From Holothuria scabra (lineage: Eukaryota; Echinodermata; Holothuroidea; Aspidochirotida; Holothuriidae), in assembly GCA_037179385.1 (NCBI GenBank), contig CM074187.1, forward strand, positions 14,323,450 to 14,387,449: a stretch of 64,000 nucleotides of DNA, written 5' to 3'. A model generated the notes under the pieces. That model saw nothing but the letters and a program-made list of their open reading frames with translations. It did not search any database and was not told the origin of the DNA. The translations under genes were made by a program, and so were the position numbers. This document shows, piece by piece, positions 35,622-47,128 of this stretch; the first letter of the stretch is position 1; each line of letters starts with the position of its first letter.

Positions 35622-36039
35622 CAGGGTTGTGATTTTTTCTTTCTAGGCTAAAGGTTTCCGGTAGGATGGCGTGCGTTTTGGGGGTCAATCGGGGATTCAC
35701 ACATGAAATTTACAGTGGAACTGGGGATACCTCGCGAAGCGGGGATATCCCCGGTTTTAGAAAGTCCAAAATAATGCAAAGTGGGGTGTCAGATAAGTGC
35801 CTGTAGCTTTACAGTTTGATCTGAGGTATATCCGCGATTCCATGTTTTTTTGTTTGAATTTGTGTGGAAATGTGTGTAGATTTTTCAGGATCCCCAGTTA
35901 CCTTGATTATAACCTGTGATTATCCCCAGTTGACTAGGAAAAACAGAATATCCCCACTTGACTGGTATAATGCGCATGTCCCCAATAGGCGCCAGAAACG
36001 AGTATGGGTGTGTTTGCATATATGTGTACATAGTGTTCA

Positions 36040-36145
36040 ATCAATGTGTGTTAATCTCAAACTATGTGTGTAAATCTGAAACCCATGTACGAATTTATGC
36101 GTGCGTACATGGGTCTACAATCAATGTGTGTAAATCTCAAACTAA
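36040..36145. repeat. TGTGTGTAAATCT repeats
   Basis: Three copies of (CA)ATGTGTGT(A/T)AATCT(C/G)AAAC, together with an inverted pair CCCATGTACG/CGTACATGGG between the second and third. Confidence 0.55.
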
Positions 36146-36918
36146 CAAGGACAAAAATGAAAATTTTTCATGCTTCTTATAACTTTTATTTGCCCAATTT
36201 TGGATCGTACAGGACTTTCCAAAGTTCTCAAGTAGAATTAGTGATTGCAGAATGAATAAAATGTTGGCTGCATCTGGAATAAAAATGGGGGAATGCTCAT
36301 TATTTAGCAAGAAATTTCCTAACTTGCTTACGATAACCCTTATCCCTGGCCTAATCCCTAACCAGCAGGCATAAGTTGCATAACATTTAAGAATTGAACC
36401 ATAGTAGGTGACATGCTAATAGTAGATTAATAGCAAGATTCAAAAAGACTTTTCCATACAGATTAAACATGTGTATCATTAAGTTCTTGATGTGACACAT
36501 ATGATCACATAGAGAAACGTTAGAACTTGTTTGTTTGGGAAGGTTCCACTTCAGTTTCAAACAGGAAATATTTTGCAGTTTTACCCGACACAAAGAAAAT
36601 CCCAGTTTTCTTTTCCAGTCTTTCGGCGTAAGAGTAAAATTATAAAAAGTTTACATACATGTAAATAGTCGAAAGCAATCGCCACCAAATCCTTAAATAT
36701 TGGTTTGAAGGGTGTCACATTCATGTCTCGAGATATGTTAATCATTCTTTAAGGTTAGGTTAGGGTTTAAGGCATTAAGTTTGGTTCGAGTTGAAAAATA
36801 TCGAGCCTTATTATTTTACATGATATACTGTGAGGATTGGGTGAAAATCGCTCATTTTCAAATAAACAAATAAATATTTGGTTTAAAAAAGTGAGAATAT
36901 AACATATTTTCCACAAAC

Positions 36919-37041
36919 CTGAACAAGTAGTACCATCTCCGGTAAACCCTGAATTACAAGTGCAAGCGAAACTTCCGTTTGTATTCATACACATTGCGTT
37001 AGAAGGGCAGATGTTAGTGTCTAGTGTACATTCGTCAATAT
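36919..37041 (-). CDS. Calcium-binding EGF exon 1 of the array
   Basis: A 123-nt exon bounded by a TTTCAG acceptor and a GTTTGT donor, phase 1 at both ends. It begins DIDEC, has the six EGF cysteines, and carries the Asn-x(4)-Phe hydroxylation/calcium segment (MNTNGSFAC) before the C-x-C pair, so it should bind one calcium ion. This is the most diverged of the calcium-binding copies: it has LDTNICPSNAM where the others have a (E/A/S)xTDxC(S/A)xQAT type sequence, and the gap to the second cysteine differs in composition. The divergence suggests an older copy than the near-identical pairs further downstream. The gene continues on both sides. Confidence 0.85.
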
Positions 37042-37467
37042 CTGAAAAAGTATATATATATATGATGGAATAATTTTTATTAAATTTTATCTAAACGAGG
37101 GCATCAAAATTGAAAAACGCAATATCTCATACCTAGCATTCAGAATGATGCAATATCCAAATAAGAGCACTAACACTAAAAGTGGTTCAATATGTAACCG
37201 AAAGCACCTATCCTGAAATATTAGCAATATCTTATGTAGCGACACTTGAAGTGTTGATGTCTTGATGAGATTATCTAGCACTGGAAGTGAGGCAGTATCT
37301 ACATGAGAGCCCCTGCAATGAAACTGAAGCAAAATAAAAAGTATTTATACTAAAAGTGACACAATATCTTAATGGAACCATGTAGGTGTTACTAGGTGTC
37401 AAAAGATACATCCCTGATGGAGGCACCTATGACGAGAGTGACGCAATATCTCAAAGTCAGCCATTGT

Positions 37468-37602
37468 GTGTGATGCTCCGCATAAGGAATGGAGTAGGGA
37501 AAACAACCAGTGAGCCACAACTGAAAAAAAGGCCGTGGTCGGCTCGACTTGAGCCAATGGGTTGGAAACTGGGCCGTAAAACTCTAACTAACTTAAAGTC
37601 AG
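37468..37602 (+). mobile_element. SINE body copy
   Basis: Runs from ATGCTCCGCATAAGGAATGG through GTAGGGAAAACAACCAGTG, AAGGCCGTGGTCGGCTCG and TTGGAAACTGG to a CTAACTAACTTAA tail. The tRNA head is missing. It matches the order of the copy at 52501-52724. Confidence 0.72.
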
Positions 37603-39066
37603 CATCTACGCTGAGAGTGACGCAGGTATAAATGAAATAAATCTTTTACATAAATTATAAAGGAAGGATTTTTTATCACGTCTTAGGAATTAACCATTAT
37701 GTTATGAAGATAGACTACAAATCTGGCAAATTTTCTATCAGCGGTTCACTTTCCTATATAAAATTTTTATCGGACATTTTCTTCTGACGTCACACAATCG
37801 CGTGATTTCTTTGCTTACCAGCCATGTTAACAGTCACGCTTGCAGTACACTACCTATGTAGACAAGTAGATTAATGTCTCATATTTCCAATACGGAAATT
37901 TTCCTAATAGAAATAAAAAAAGTTTCGAATGACTGACTCGAATCGAGACACATGAAAAGTATTGAATGACGCGACTGCAAAATTGGGCAACTCGTTTCTA
38001 CTTAGGATAATGTGTATGCAACGTTCACTTACTTCCTATTTCATGGTGAGTGGTTAAGCTCTGTTACTTAGGTGACCTTATGAATAAAGAGATAAGTCAA
38101 CGCTAGCATTTTCTCACTCTGATGGCTCACCCGAAACCAAGTGTCCGTCACAGCCAAGTACCTTATATGTGTAATTGAGATATTTACAAGTGCTCTCTGG
38201 AATGGCTGCTCCATACTTTTTTTCCTCTTGAATTCCAAAAGGGCAATTCACTCGTATTGTGCCCCCAATTGTGACGCCCAACCGTGCAACCTTAAATATT
38301 ATGAAGTTTTTTGTAGGACCAAATTATAAAAACTGTTTGACTTGGGTCATCATATACGTTTTCATGACGAATTGAGGACACATTACTGTTCTAGGGGACT
38401 GCGTAGCTAATTAAACGGGCAGCATGAACGTAGGGATGGAATCGCAAAGGTGTTGATGTCACGTAAAACCCTCTATATATCACGACTTTTAACAAATAGT
38501 TCTACAATGTGTTGTCAACATGGACTTTTAAATAGAACAGTAACAGATCGTTATGGGAAAGAGTTTTGATATTCATCTCTTTTGTCAATGGCACTTCCGT
38601 GTTGCAAATATAATGCACAAATTGTGCCCTACAACCCTTTGTTATTTCTGCAAGGAAAAGGGCCCATTTTTTTAATTTAAGAGACTCTTTTTTATTTGTC
38701 CCCCAGCAGCAGTGATGATGTCAATGGGGTCTTATGGGAAAGTCTTCACATGTCCCCACTCATTGAAAGGGGAAAAAAGAAATAAAGCGACAGAATAGGA
38801 AAAACTTATTATATTTCTTTGAACGTTAGCCTATGAAGTGTTACTCTGGAATTGAGCGAAAACTTCCTAATGTCAGTTTTTCGTCCTTTACGAAGCAACA
38901 GCGTCAACAGCTTCTATAGAAAGTTACTTCCGTGCGGAAATAGAAAAATCCGAGAAAAAAGTTTCACTTAATTTGCATTAAAAATAAATGAAGGATAGAT
39001 CGATGACGTCTGCTGTGGTCCCTACGAATTTGATTCATTTTAGTCATTTTTGTGTTTAATTTCGTT

Positions 39067-40471
39067 CAGTGGCGTAGCCAATGGGGGACAGGGGCAAGTT
39101 GCCCCCCCCCCCATGAAAAAGTTTTGGGGGAAATTTGTGGAATTGGGGGAATTTTCAAGTTCACGAAATAATACTTCCTTTTCTTTTTCTTTAAATTTTT
39201 CTCACTATAAGTAATCGTGAAGCATTTCTCATGCATAACTCGAGTTTCAATGCAACATATTTCTCCACATCTCATCTGTGTCACTGCACCATGAATCGTG
39301 CTTTGACTCGCGTTTCGCAAAAATGCCCTCTCTGCAGCAGCGTAAATGTTCTGTGGTGCACATGCAGGGTATTTGATCAGTTCAGCGTATACTGTGCAAC
39401 ACTGACAGGCTATAAGACCGGAGCATAGGATACCACCATGGAGCTAAATCCCTACGTATTGTTGAGCTAATGTTATGTTTATCAACTTGATGCACTATTG
39501 GATAATACGTTGCTAATAAATAGTAACATAATCATAGCCTCGTGAACGAAATATTCCCTCGTTTAATTATCACAATTTCCGTTTGTTCTCGTTCCACAAC
39601 CATTTAATTTATATTCAATTTAAGGCTGTCAGCAATACATACCGGTAGGCCTCGGAGTTTCCAATTTTTCCCTTTTATATATATTGTAAACAAATTGTCT
39701 CCGAAGAAGTTTTCAGGACAAGAAAAACATGACATTCTAAGTATGGAGTAATGAGGAAGGAGTGTCATTTCATGCAATCTAGGTGTGTTTTTAGCGAAAT
39801 TTCCGCTGGCGGGACGCTCCGCGCGAACCGATGGTCGCGCTCCGCGTATCACTCTCACCCTCACTTAAGTTGAAAACGTCCTGGGTTAGGTTACGTTTGG
39901 TTAGGCGAGGTTTAACAGCACAGTTTCCAACCTATTGGTTGACAACGCCCTGGGTTAAGTTTAAGCATTTAATGGCCTCTCATCCTACAAGCTAGTTCCA
40001 GGCAGGTTATAGACTGATTTTACTCTGTGTTTAACCATGGATGAAGCTAAAAGCAATAACTTGCCGTTGTCTAGACATAATAACCCTGCAAACCTGGAAA
40101 AAGTATGATATTTGCCTAATTTTAAAAGTACTGGTTCGGAAAATAAATCTATTTAATTAATCCGTTCGGAAAATTAATCTCATTTATCACTGGGGATGGG
40201 GTTGACGACGGACCCATAATGACATTGGCTTACTCCTATGTATAGAGTAGGCAGCTTCAGGATCTTGTAGGCCATTTATTAACTTAGGTAGGTTTACATG
40301 ACGTCATGATAATCTTCTTATTTGCATAAAGCTACGTATTTTGTATGTAATACATGCACCTTGTCCTTGAAAATATGCTGAAACTGAAAATATAATGAAA
40401 CTGGAAAGTTTTGGGGAAATTTTCGAGCTTTGTCCCCCCCCCCCCCGGAAAATATCCCAGCTACGCCACTG
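39067..40471. mobile_element. hAT-like element, 1.4 kb, perfect 8-bp target duplication
   Basis: Left end CAGTGGCGTAGCCAATGG, right end CCCAGCTACGCCACTG, with ATTTCGTT on both outer sides (39059-39066 and 40472-40479). Long C tracts lie just inside both ends. One copy of the conserved hairpin module (GACGCTCCGCGCGAACCGATGG...) lies at about 39805-39850, followed by a short piece of SINE tail (CAGTTTCCAACCTATTGG) at about 39920. There is no transposase ORF. Confidence 0.85.
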
Positions 40472-41144
40472 ATTTCGTTGCATCAACCATGTTGCATCAC
40501 ATACAATTAAACGTGTCTGCGTCGACTATTCTAGATTTTGTAATGAGAGGTGTGACCTTCGAGAGGGGGGTCCCTCATATCCACTTGGAGGAAGAACTTT
40601 TTTGTTTAAGGTTTCACGGTGGAAATGATTCAATATTTATGACTAAAACATTTAGGAAAAGTGTATTGTGATATCTCTTTTGCTTTTATTTTTGCAAATT
40701 TTTCAGGCTATCACCTTGGTTACGCCGTTTCAAGAAAACAATGGGACAACCCTTTTATCTTCCAGTATGGAAACAAACAAAACATATTAACTACCATCTA
40801 ATGTATTTTATCCGTCCTGTTTTGCCATGTCTCTTCCATCTCGGGAGTGATGTTGTGCTTCACGATTCAAAAAGTTGATCTTAACTAATGTAAATTCTAA
40901 ACGTTACTCGTTTACGGAAACATCAGTTGTTGCTATAGCCAGCTCCCTTTAATAGGGAGTTACTTTCAATAATAAGTTACGGGGACAGCCCGTTGCTAAG
41001 GACAGAACCGGCTGAAAAGGACCTAACCAAAAAAGCACCATGCAGGGAGAGAGGGGCCCCATCAATGCTATATGTTCATCAGACTTTTGCGGCACAGCAC
41101 CTTTGATTTGATCAATATGTTTTTATGGTGATCAGAAACCATAC

Positions 41145-41279
41145 CTTCGCACGGTCCCGTAGTCCCTTGGAGAGAGAATCCGGTGTCACATGAACACGTA
41201 AAATCATCATCTCCAGTCCGAGTACATGAAACTGAAAAACCACTGGAATCACAAGGGTCGGAATCGCAAGGATTATCAC
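41145..41279 (-). CDS. EGF-like exon, non-calcium-binding type
   Basis: The exon is 45 codons with an acceptor reading CCTGCACAG and a donor GTATGG, both in phase 1. The peptide has six cysteines (NPC, DPC, VSC, FTC, SC, GPC) in the EGF order but lacks the D-x-D/N-E-C start of the calcium-binding class, and has extra residues between the third and fourth cysteines (RTGDDD). It begins NPCDSDPC, as is common for the plain EGF class. In the transcript it lies upstream of all the calcium-binding EGF exons. The acceptor sits at the edge of a short tandem duplication that contains two further intact acceptor-like sites (see the repeat at 41271-41405). Using the outermost one would add 22 codons in frame. 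Family and fold are secure. Partner and gene name are not. Confidence 0.78.
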
Positions 41280-41405
41280 CTGTGCAGGGAAAAAGGCAAA
41301 AAAAATATATCACCTGTGTAGGGAAAAGGCGCAAAGAATTATCACCTGTGAGGCAAACGGGAACAACGAATTATTACATGTGTAGCGGAAAAAGAATATC
41401 AGAAT
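41271..41405. repeat. Tandem repeat carrying duplicated 3' splice sites
   Basis: Four units of about 33-36 bp, each containing ATCACCTGTG(C/T)AGG or a derivative. On the minus strand each unit reads as a pyrimidine-rich stretch ending in ACAG followed by GTGATA. The first unit supplies the acceptor of the EGF exon at 41145-41279, the second (AG at 41314-41315) and third (AG at 41346-41347) keep the acceptor, and the fourth has lost the AG. Confidence 0.75.
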
Positions 41406-41814
41406 TCGAGCAGTGATTATCTTTAAAGGTCATTTGGTTATGTACGCCGCAAAGATGTTTTTTCCTTTATTAATTCCTAAAATATGTAAATATTTTCAAA
41501 CATGATTCTGTGTCAATAGGTAGCATGTGTGGCACCAAATTACATACAAGGGCGCCTTTTATCTTTATCGTATTCAAAAGGAAAGTCACAGGCATGCAAG
41601 TACGGGACAGACTAAAATCTAAAAACAATTGGGTAAAATGTTCACCAAGCGTTAGTAACTTATGTAACAATACTGAAATTGGGTAATTCGTTTCAATAAT
41701 TGGTCAGCCAAGTGGTGGATAGTCCAAAAGTGGTTTCTAACCCCATAATTTACCTCAAAATTCAACAACCTTGGACAAGTCTTACTTCCGGAAATTTAGT
41801 TGGTCCTATTGTCC

Positions 41815-41862
41815 CACACACACACACCTACACACACCCACACACACCCACACACACACGCA
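41815..41862. repeat. (CA)n microsatellite
   Basis: Interrupted CACACA array with CACACACCCA variants. Confidence 0.85.
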
Positions 41863-42699
41863 TGTGACCATTGCTGGTGTTTATTTTAACGAACTCTTTG
41901 CAAGAGTATAGGCTACACAACTGCTTAGAAGTGCCCAAAGTTTGTTCCGAAAACAGTAGGCAGATTTAATGTGGTAATTTTTAAACTTTTTAAAGCTTTA
42001 AACTTTACATGGGGCATTTTGCTCACCCCTACCATTTCCGCAAGGCGAGACTGGTAATTATGGTTTATTAATATTGGGCAATTGAGTCGAAACGTTGCAC
42101 CTCTTTCATTGCACATGAAGCTTAGACGTGCTTGGATCCATTGTCCGACATTAAAAAATGCATCATAAAAATAAATAGTACATTCATTCGGAAATTATTA
42201 CACTAGTTAAGAACAAGTAATTAATCCTTATTCTCACTTAAAGCTAGCCGCACACTACACGACGTAGCACACCGCAACTCAACTCGATCGTGGCTTCAAC
42301 TGTGATCGGCAATGTTAAGACCAGTTGTAAGTCGCATCGACCTCAGTCGGGAAGAACCAACTAGTTGGTTTTTCCCGAACTGGCAATCGCAGTCGTAAAC
42401 GCACTCATGTTGGACGACTGTTGGAGATCCGACTATGAGATGAGTTGCGATGTGCAAAGTTGTGTAAGCTGGTTAGTGTCCGGCTAGTTTTAGAGTCACT
42501 TTACTCGGAAATGGTAAGAATATTGCTTTAAGAAGTCTTTGAAAGGTTTTGAAATGTCTCCAATGTCATTTTTAACATGCAGACGGGAGGATGTAGGTCC
42601 GTTAGTGTATGAACTCATTTTCGAATATGAGTTGTAGTAGCCTAAATTTTTTTCTGGAAATTTCCTGATTAATTTGCAATATGCTAATTTTTTGTTTAA

Positions 42700-43240
42700 G
42701 TGATCGTTTTTGGCAAGGATTGCTGGAATAACGGTTGCTCGGATTCTACAGGCCTTGAAATGTCATATCCGACTGGCTGTCCAAAATGCTGTTTGTGCGC
42801 TCCATCCCGACCGATGGCCGTGCTGGGCTTATAGAAAGTCTTCTGGCCAGGATCACGCTTTTTGTCCCTCTAGACTGAAATGCCGGTGTTTGCCTTGAAA
42901 TGCCTTGTTTCAATCATACCAATAACTGACTACTAGCGACTCAATTAACTTGAATCAAATGTTCAAATTCGTCACCATCAATTTTCTTGCAAGCACTGGC
43001 GTAACCACAAGGGCCGAGAGCCCCTCCAGTCAAAATGTCGTGTCGTAATAAAATCTCTAGGCGGAAAGTGTTAATGGCAAAAACTTTAACAAAGTCTAAT
43101 TAGAAGTAAAAATTGTACTTTTAGAAAAAAGATGGCATCGTATGTGTCATTTCTTGCGACTTGAGGCATTTTGGCCTAAAGTTTCTCTGCAAGCTACGCG
43201 CCAACTGATGATGGGGCTCCACTAAGATGGTGTCATTGCT
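42700..43240 (+). mobile_element. hAT-like family fragments
   Basis: A decayed module (GCGCTCCATCCCGACCGATGG...) lies at about 42795-42840, a left-end-like sequence (CACTGGCGTAACCACAAGGG) at about 42995, and another module (AAGCTACGCGCCAACTGATG) at about 43190-43235. The boundaries of individual insertions cannot be fixed. Confidence 0.5.
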
Positions 43241-44975
43241 GCTTGTATCAACACTAAACGCTATGCCCCGCCCACTCTGCCCTCATCCTCAAATTGAAAA
43301 AAGGTTACCTGACAAGACAAGGACCAACCGGAAAACATATAAGGCGTATAGTCTCAAGATAGTGCGGGGTCTCGATGTTGTTATCTGAGAGGGCTCGACA
43401 TCATTGCATAGGTCGAAAGGTTCGGTTTTCCAGGAAAATCCATGACAATCTACGTCCTTAAAGAACTAATATATACCAAAATATGGATTTTGATGTTTCT
43501 AAAGTACGAAAGGACATGTATAATTAAAGTTGCGTCGGCATCTAAGCCGGAAGCTACTGTGTTTTGCGCAGGAGTTACAGATTTTTATCTCTTTACAAGA
43601 ATGAGGGTTTGTGGGAAATTTCCTATGCAAGAAATTCCTATATGGACCTTATATAAGAGCCGTCTATTACCCTTATTTAACTCCCTAAAAATCTGCTTTC
43701 CGCTCACAAATAGCAGCAACTTTTGACCTGGGGGTTTGAAGTGAAATTTCCTTCAGATTTTTTAGAAGTAACTCTATTCATTCATGTTGTTTCGAAACCT
43801 TATAATTGCATTTTTACGTTTGGAACGTAACAGATATGAATTTGAGGGTCCGTATCATTTGGATTTTTTACTTCAGTGTAGTGATACGGCAATGTACACA
43901 TCGCAAAATTTGAAAGTGGGTGGGATAAGCACTTCGTAAAAGTAGCACATTGATTCAACACTTTCGGAGTTTTATAAGTGTCTGTGTCATAAAGAAGGCG
44001 TGTTCTAACCAACTCTATTCAGGTACCACCAAATCGTCTCAAAATGTTTACGAAAGTTTTTTTCACAAACCGTTTATGATTTTGAATGACACAGATCCAC
44101 AACGATTTACAACTATTCCTATTTCGTAGGTTGGTCATTTTATTGAAAACTACAAGATGCTTTGAGATTTGTTTTTTTTATTCTCCTAAACAAGGTTGGT
44201 TTGGCCTTCAGAATGAATCGTAGTCTACTCGCCGTTATTCATATTCGTTATTTTTAAGTACGAATTTAAAGAAAATTTGTGCTAGAACATTTTCATTGAA
44301 AGTTTGTCGGTAAGAGCTCGAAAAATTTCATCGAAGCCAAAATCACATGACACAACCTTGTGATCGCAATTAATTTTCCACGAACATATTTCGGTTATCT
44401 AAGAATATATTTAAATACATGTAGGTCATTATTTACAGCGTGCACCTAAACCAAATATGAAAATTCCCCTTTCCCGTCGATTGAAATACAATGGCTCATT
44501 ATTCTCCCTCGAAAGGAAACCTCTATCTGCTACAACTAACGGTAGCGTTCGCCTTGAGTAGTCTTTCAGGCAGGATACATCCTTTTTTATGCCGCAGAAA
44601 ATGCCTTTTGTAGGATCTTGATTGGGAAATATACCCCCCCCCCAAAAAAAAAAAAAAAAAAAAAAAAAAACATCTTTGCGCTACAACTGATATTGCCGCT
44701 CCTCTAAGTTTGATTATTCTTATCTTATATTAAACGTATGGCAACATGCGACCCCTATTCATTGGACAATTGTGGCACAGTCGGTGCCGAAAGTTTTGCC
44801 TGAAAAAAGGGTAGTGATGTGTTTTATGCGGTAAATTTCTAATAATATTCCTCATGCAATTTTTTCATTATTTTTTGAGGTGGATACCTCTTGCAAACAA
44901 AAGCTCAACTAACAATTGATTCGACGGACTCCTCTTACCGGGCCAATCCTATCACCAAAACTACAATTCTCATAG

Positions 44976-45170
44976 GGCTAAACAGAAATTGTCAATTGGT
45001 TCAACTCTTTTATTGACAGCTAATTCAAACAATGAAGAGTACCATTAAATAACAGCATGAACTGTACTGAGGGTGTTTTGATTGAGCTTTCCTATACTCA
45101 CCCTAAAGCAATAAACTGGGATTGTGTCGGAATGGATAAGGATGAATTTCAGACAATTGTGGGAAGGGCT
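44976..45170. repeat. Diverged repeat, copy A
   Basis: Shares an ordered set of blocks with 49226-49440: CAGAAATT then CAATTG, then TTCAAAC/TTCAAAA, then GTACTG..G.GTGTTTTG, then TATACTCACCCT(A/G)AA.CAATAAAC. On the minus strand both copies can be read as FELAVN and NFC-containing peptides, but stops intervene. Nature unknown. Confidence 0.5.
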
Positions 45171-46594
45171 TAAGTAAGTGAGGGGCTTAAGTATGGGGAT
45201 TAGGAGAATTGATACTGTTTGTGGTGAAAGAAATAGGACTTTATAAACTCCAAAGTTGATCTCTAATGCAAACACGTTGGTTATCGTTCATCGACTTGGA
45301 TCCGCCCTTGTACCTATACATGTGTTATTCATTTATTTCTTTGTATTGTAGGTAGTTTCCAATCCTCGAAATAGTTCAAGAGTACTTCTGACATCGAATT
45401 TGATCGTATAATCTTTTTCTAAAGTCCTTCGGACCCGCTTGCAAAGGGCCGTTTGGCGAAACCTAAGATTATGTATAGTATCTGTTCTTTTCATCCAGTC
45501 TGGAGTGGAGCCATGCATGACAGACCAATCATGTAAATGGTCTGAAGGTCGTGAGGTCGGTCACGTATTGTCCTTCAGTGGACGTAATAGCTTCTTCGGG
45601 AAGCAGTGAAAGTTTTGGATTTGATCTTATGATCTTGGTTAGAGAGTCGCTCCTTAAGTAGCTCGATTGCAAATGTTTATGGGGAACAACAACCTTAACA
45701 TATTTAATTGAGGGGGAAATACCGTTAGTTGGTAAGGGGAATTGCAATCACCCAGACTGATGCAGTTTACCGCCTATTTGCACTAAATTTGTTAACTTTA
45801 GCATTTCACCTTATCCTTATGGACGTTAACTCACTTGTCCGAAAATATAATTTTAAAGGTTACACTTTCCCTGCATACGGTCTTGCGAAATCCTTACAAA
45901 TAATCAGAATTCAAACAAAATGGCAGGATTGCCGAATAGATTTGCAAGGAACTCCTAAAGTGTCATAGTGCATGACATGACAGTGAGATAATTGATTTTA
46001 CTTAGATTTAATTGATTTTAGATAAATTACCCAGCCATGTCGCTTCTACAAGTATCTCACCATCATGACGTGCAGTAGTACTGCATGGCACTGTTGGAGC
46101 CCCGTTGGTTTGAATACCAAATTGATAAACCCAAAATAAGCTCATCGCAAATATATGGGGTGTATCTAGATTACTTGTAATAGGATAGTAGCAGGGGCGG
46201 AGCCAGCGGGGGGGCATGTCCCCTCCCCCCCCCCCGTCGGGGAAGGTCGGCGACTTCGTCTGGGGGGCCTAAAAATAAAAAAGAAAAAAGAAAAAGGAAA
46301 AAACGTACAAGGAATGAAATTACTGGATGGGTGAACATATTTTTTGTTTTGAAATGCTATTTGAAATACATATCGGAATCGATTTTCAATCGCTTCTTCT
46401 TTGCTCGGTTAATCCTCAATTCATGTACCTTGTCCTATCTCCTCCCCCGTCGTGGAAGGACGGCAATTTCCTTCAGGGAGGCCTAAAAGTGAACGTAAAG
46501 GACTGAAGTTACTGAGAGGATGATAATGAACTTTTTTTTAACTATTTTATTCTTTTGTAAAAGTATTTTAGTTCCCATTCTGAATCTATTTTAA

Positions 46595-47128
46595 CCCTTT
46601 ACCGTTGTTTGGGTCATGGGCGTCCGCAGAAAAAAAGTCAGGGGGCAAAATTTCTAGACGGGGGCAAAACCTCCGAGTCACCATGAATTGACATGAAACG
46701 TGCGAAAATTTCAGCCCAAAATTCCTCCCAGATCGCCGGAAGTGGCATTTCTAAAGCCTATTTTTGGCATAGAAACTTGGAAAACACGTTTTGTTCGGGT
46801 TTTTACTCTGATTTTTATACGTTTTTCAAATTTTTAATTTTCCAGGGGGGCAAGTGCCCCCCTCTTGCCCTTACCTGCGGACGCCCATGGTTTGGGTCCT
46901 TTTGGACCCATGCGGAGAGCTCGGCTGTCACCCGTCTTTACTGTTTCACGCGGAGCTCGAAACTGCGAGTAGCTACCCGAAAATTCGGTCACAACAACGA
47001 GAGAGACAATAGTTTAAGGTCACGGGGTCAATGGCCTACGGAAGCTGATGCGGGGCGTGCTACGTCCGCTTTCCCGCCCACTCCCGAGGCGCGCAAATAT
47101 GCCCCGGTCCGAGCAAAACGGTAAAGGG
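46595..47128. mobile_element. piggyBac-like MITE, copy 2, interrupted
   Basis: The same inverted ends (CCCTTTACCGTTG / AACGGTAAAGGG) and TTAA flanks (46591-46594 and 47129-47132) as the copy at 934-1181. After removal of the hAT-like insert at 46615-46889 and one target-site copy, it would be about 251 bp, in agreement with the 248 bp of copy 1. The interiors match along their whole length with few differences. Confidence 0.85.
46615..46889. mobile_element. hAT-like MITE inside the piggyBac-like MITE
   Basis: A 275-bp element with perfect 15-bp ends CATGGGCGTCCGCAG / CTGCGGACGCCCATG and an exact 8-bp duplication GTTTGGGT (46607-46614 and 46890-46897) of the host MITE sequence. It has GGGGGCAAAA near the left end and GGGGGGCAAGTGCCCCCC near the right. 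Confidence 0.88.

Larger units (their letters stand above)
34779..36918. other. Intron with small hAT-like element and short repeats
   Basis: Intron between EGF exons 2 and 1. It contains the element at 35455-35621 and a set of CAATGTGTGTAAATCTCAAACT copies near 36040-36145. No gene is recognised. Confidence 0.55.
37042..41144. other. Intron with SINE and hAT-like element
   Basis: Intron between the plain EGF exon and calcium-binding EGF exon 1. The SINE copy at 37468-37602 and the hAT-like element at 39067-40471 are the supported contents. Short blocks reading (A/G)TGACGCAATATCT recur around 37095-37460 as a weak repeat. The rest is unassigned. Confidence 0.6.
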
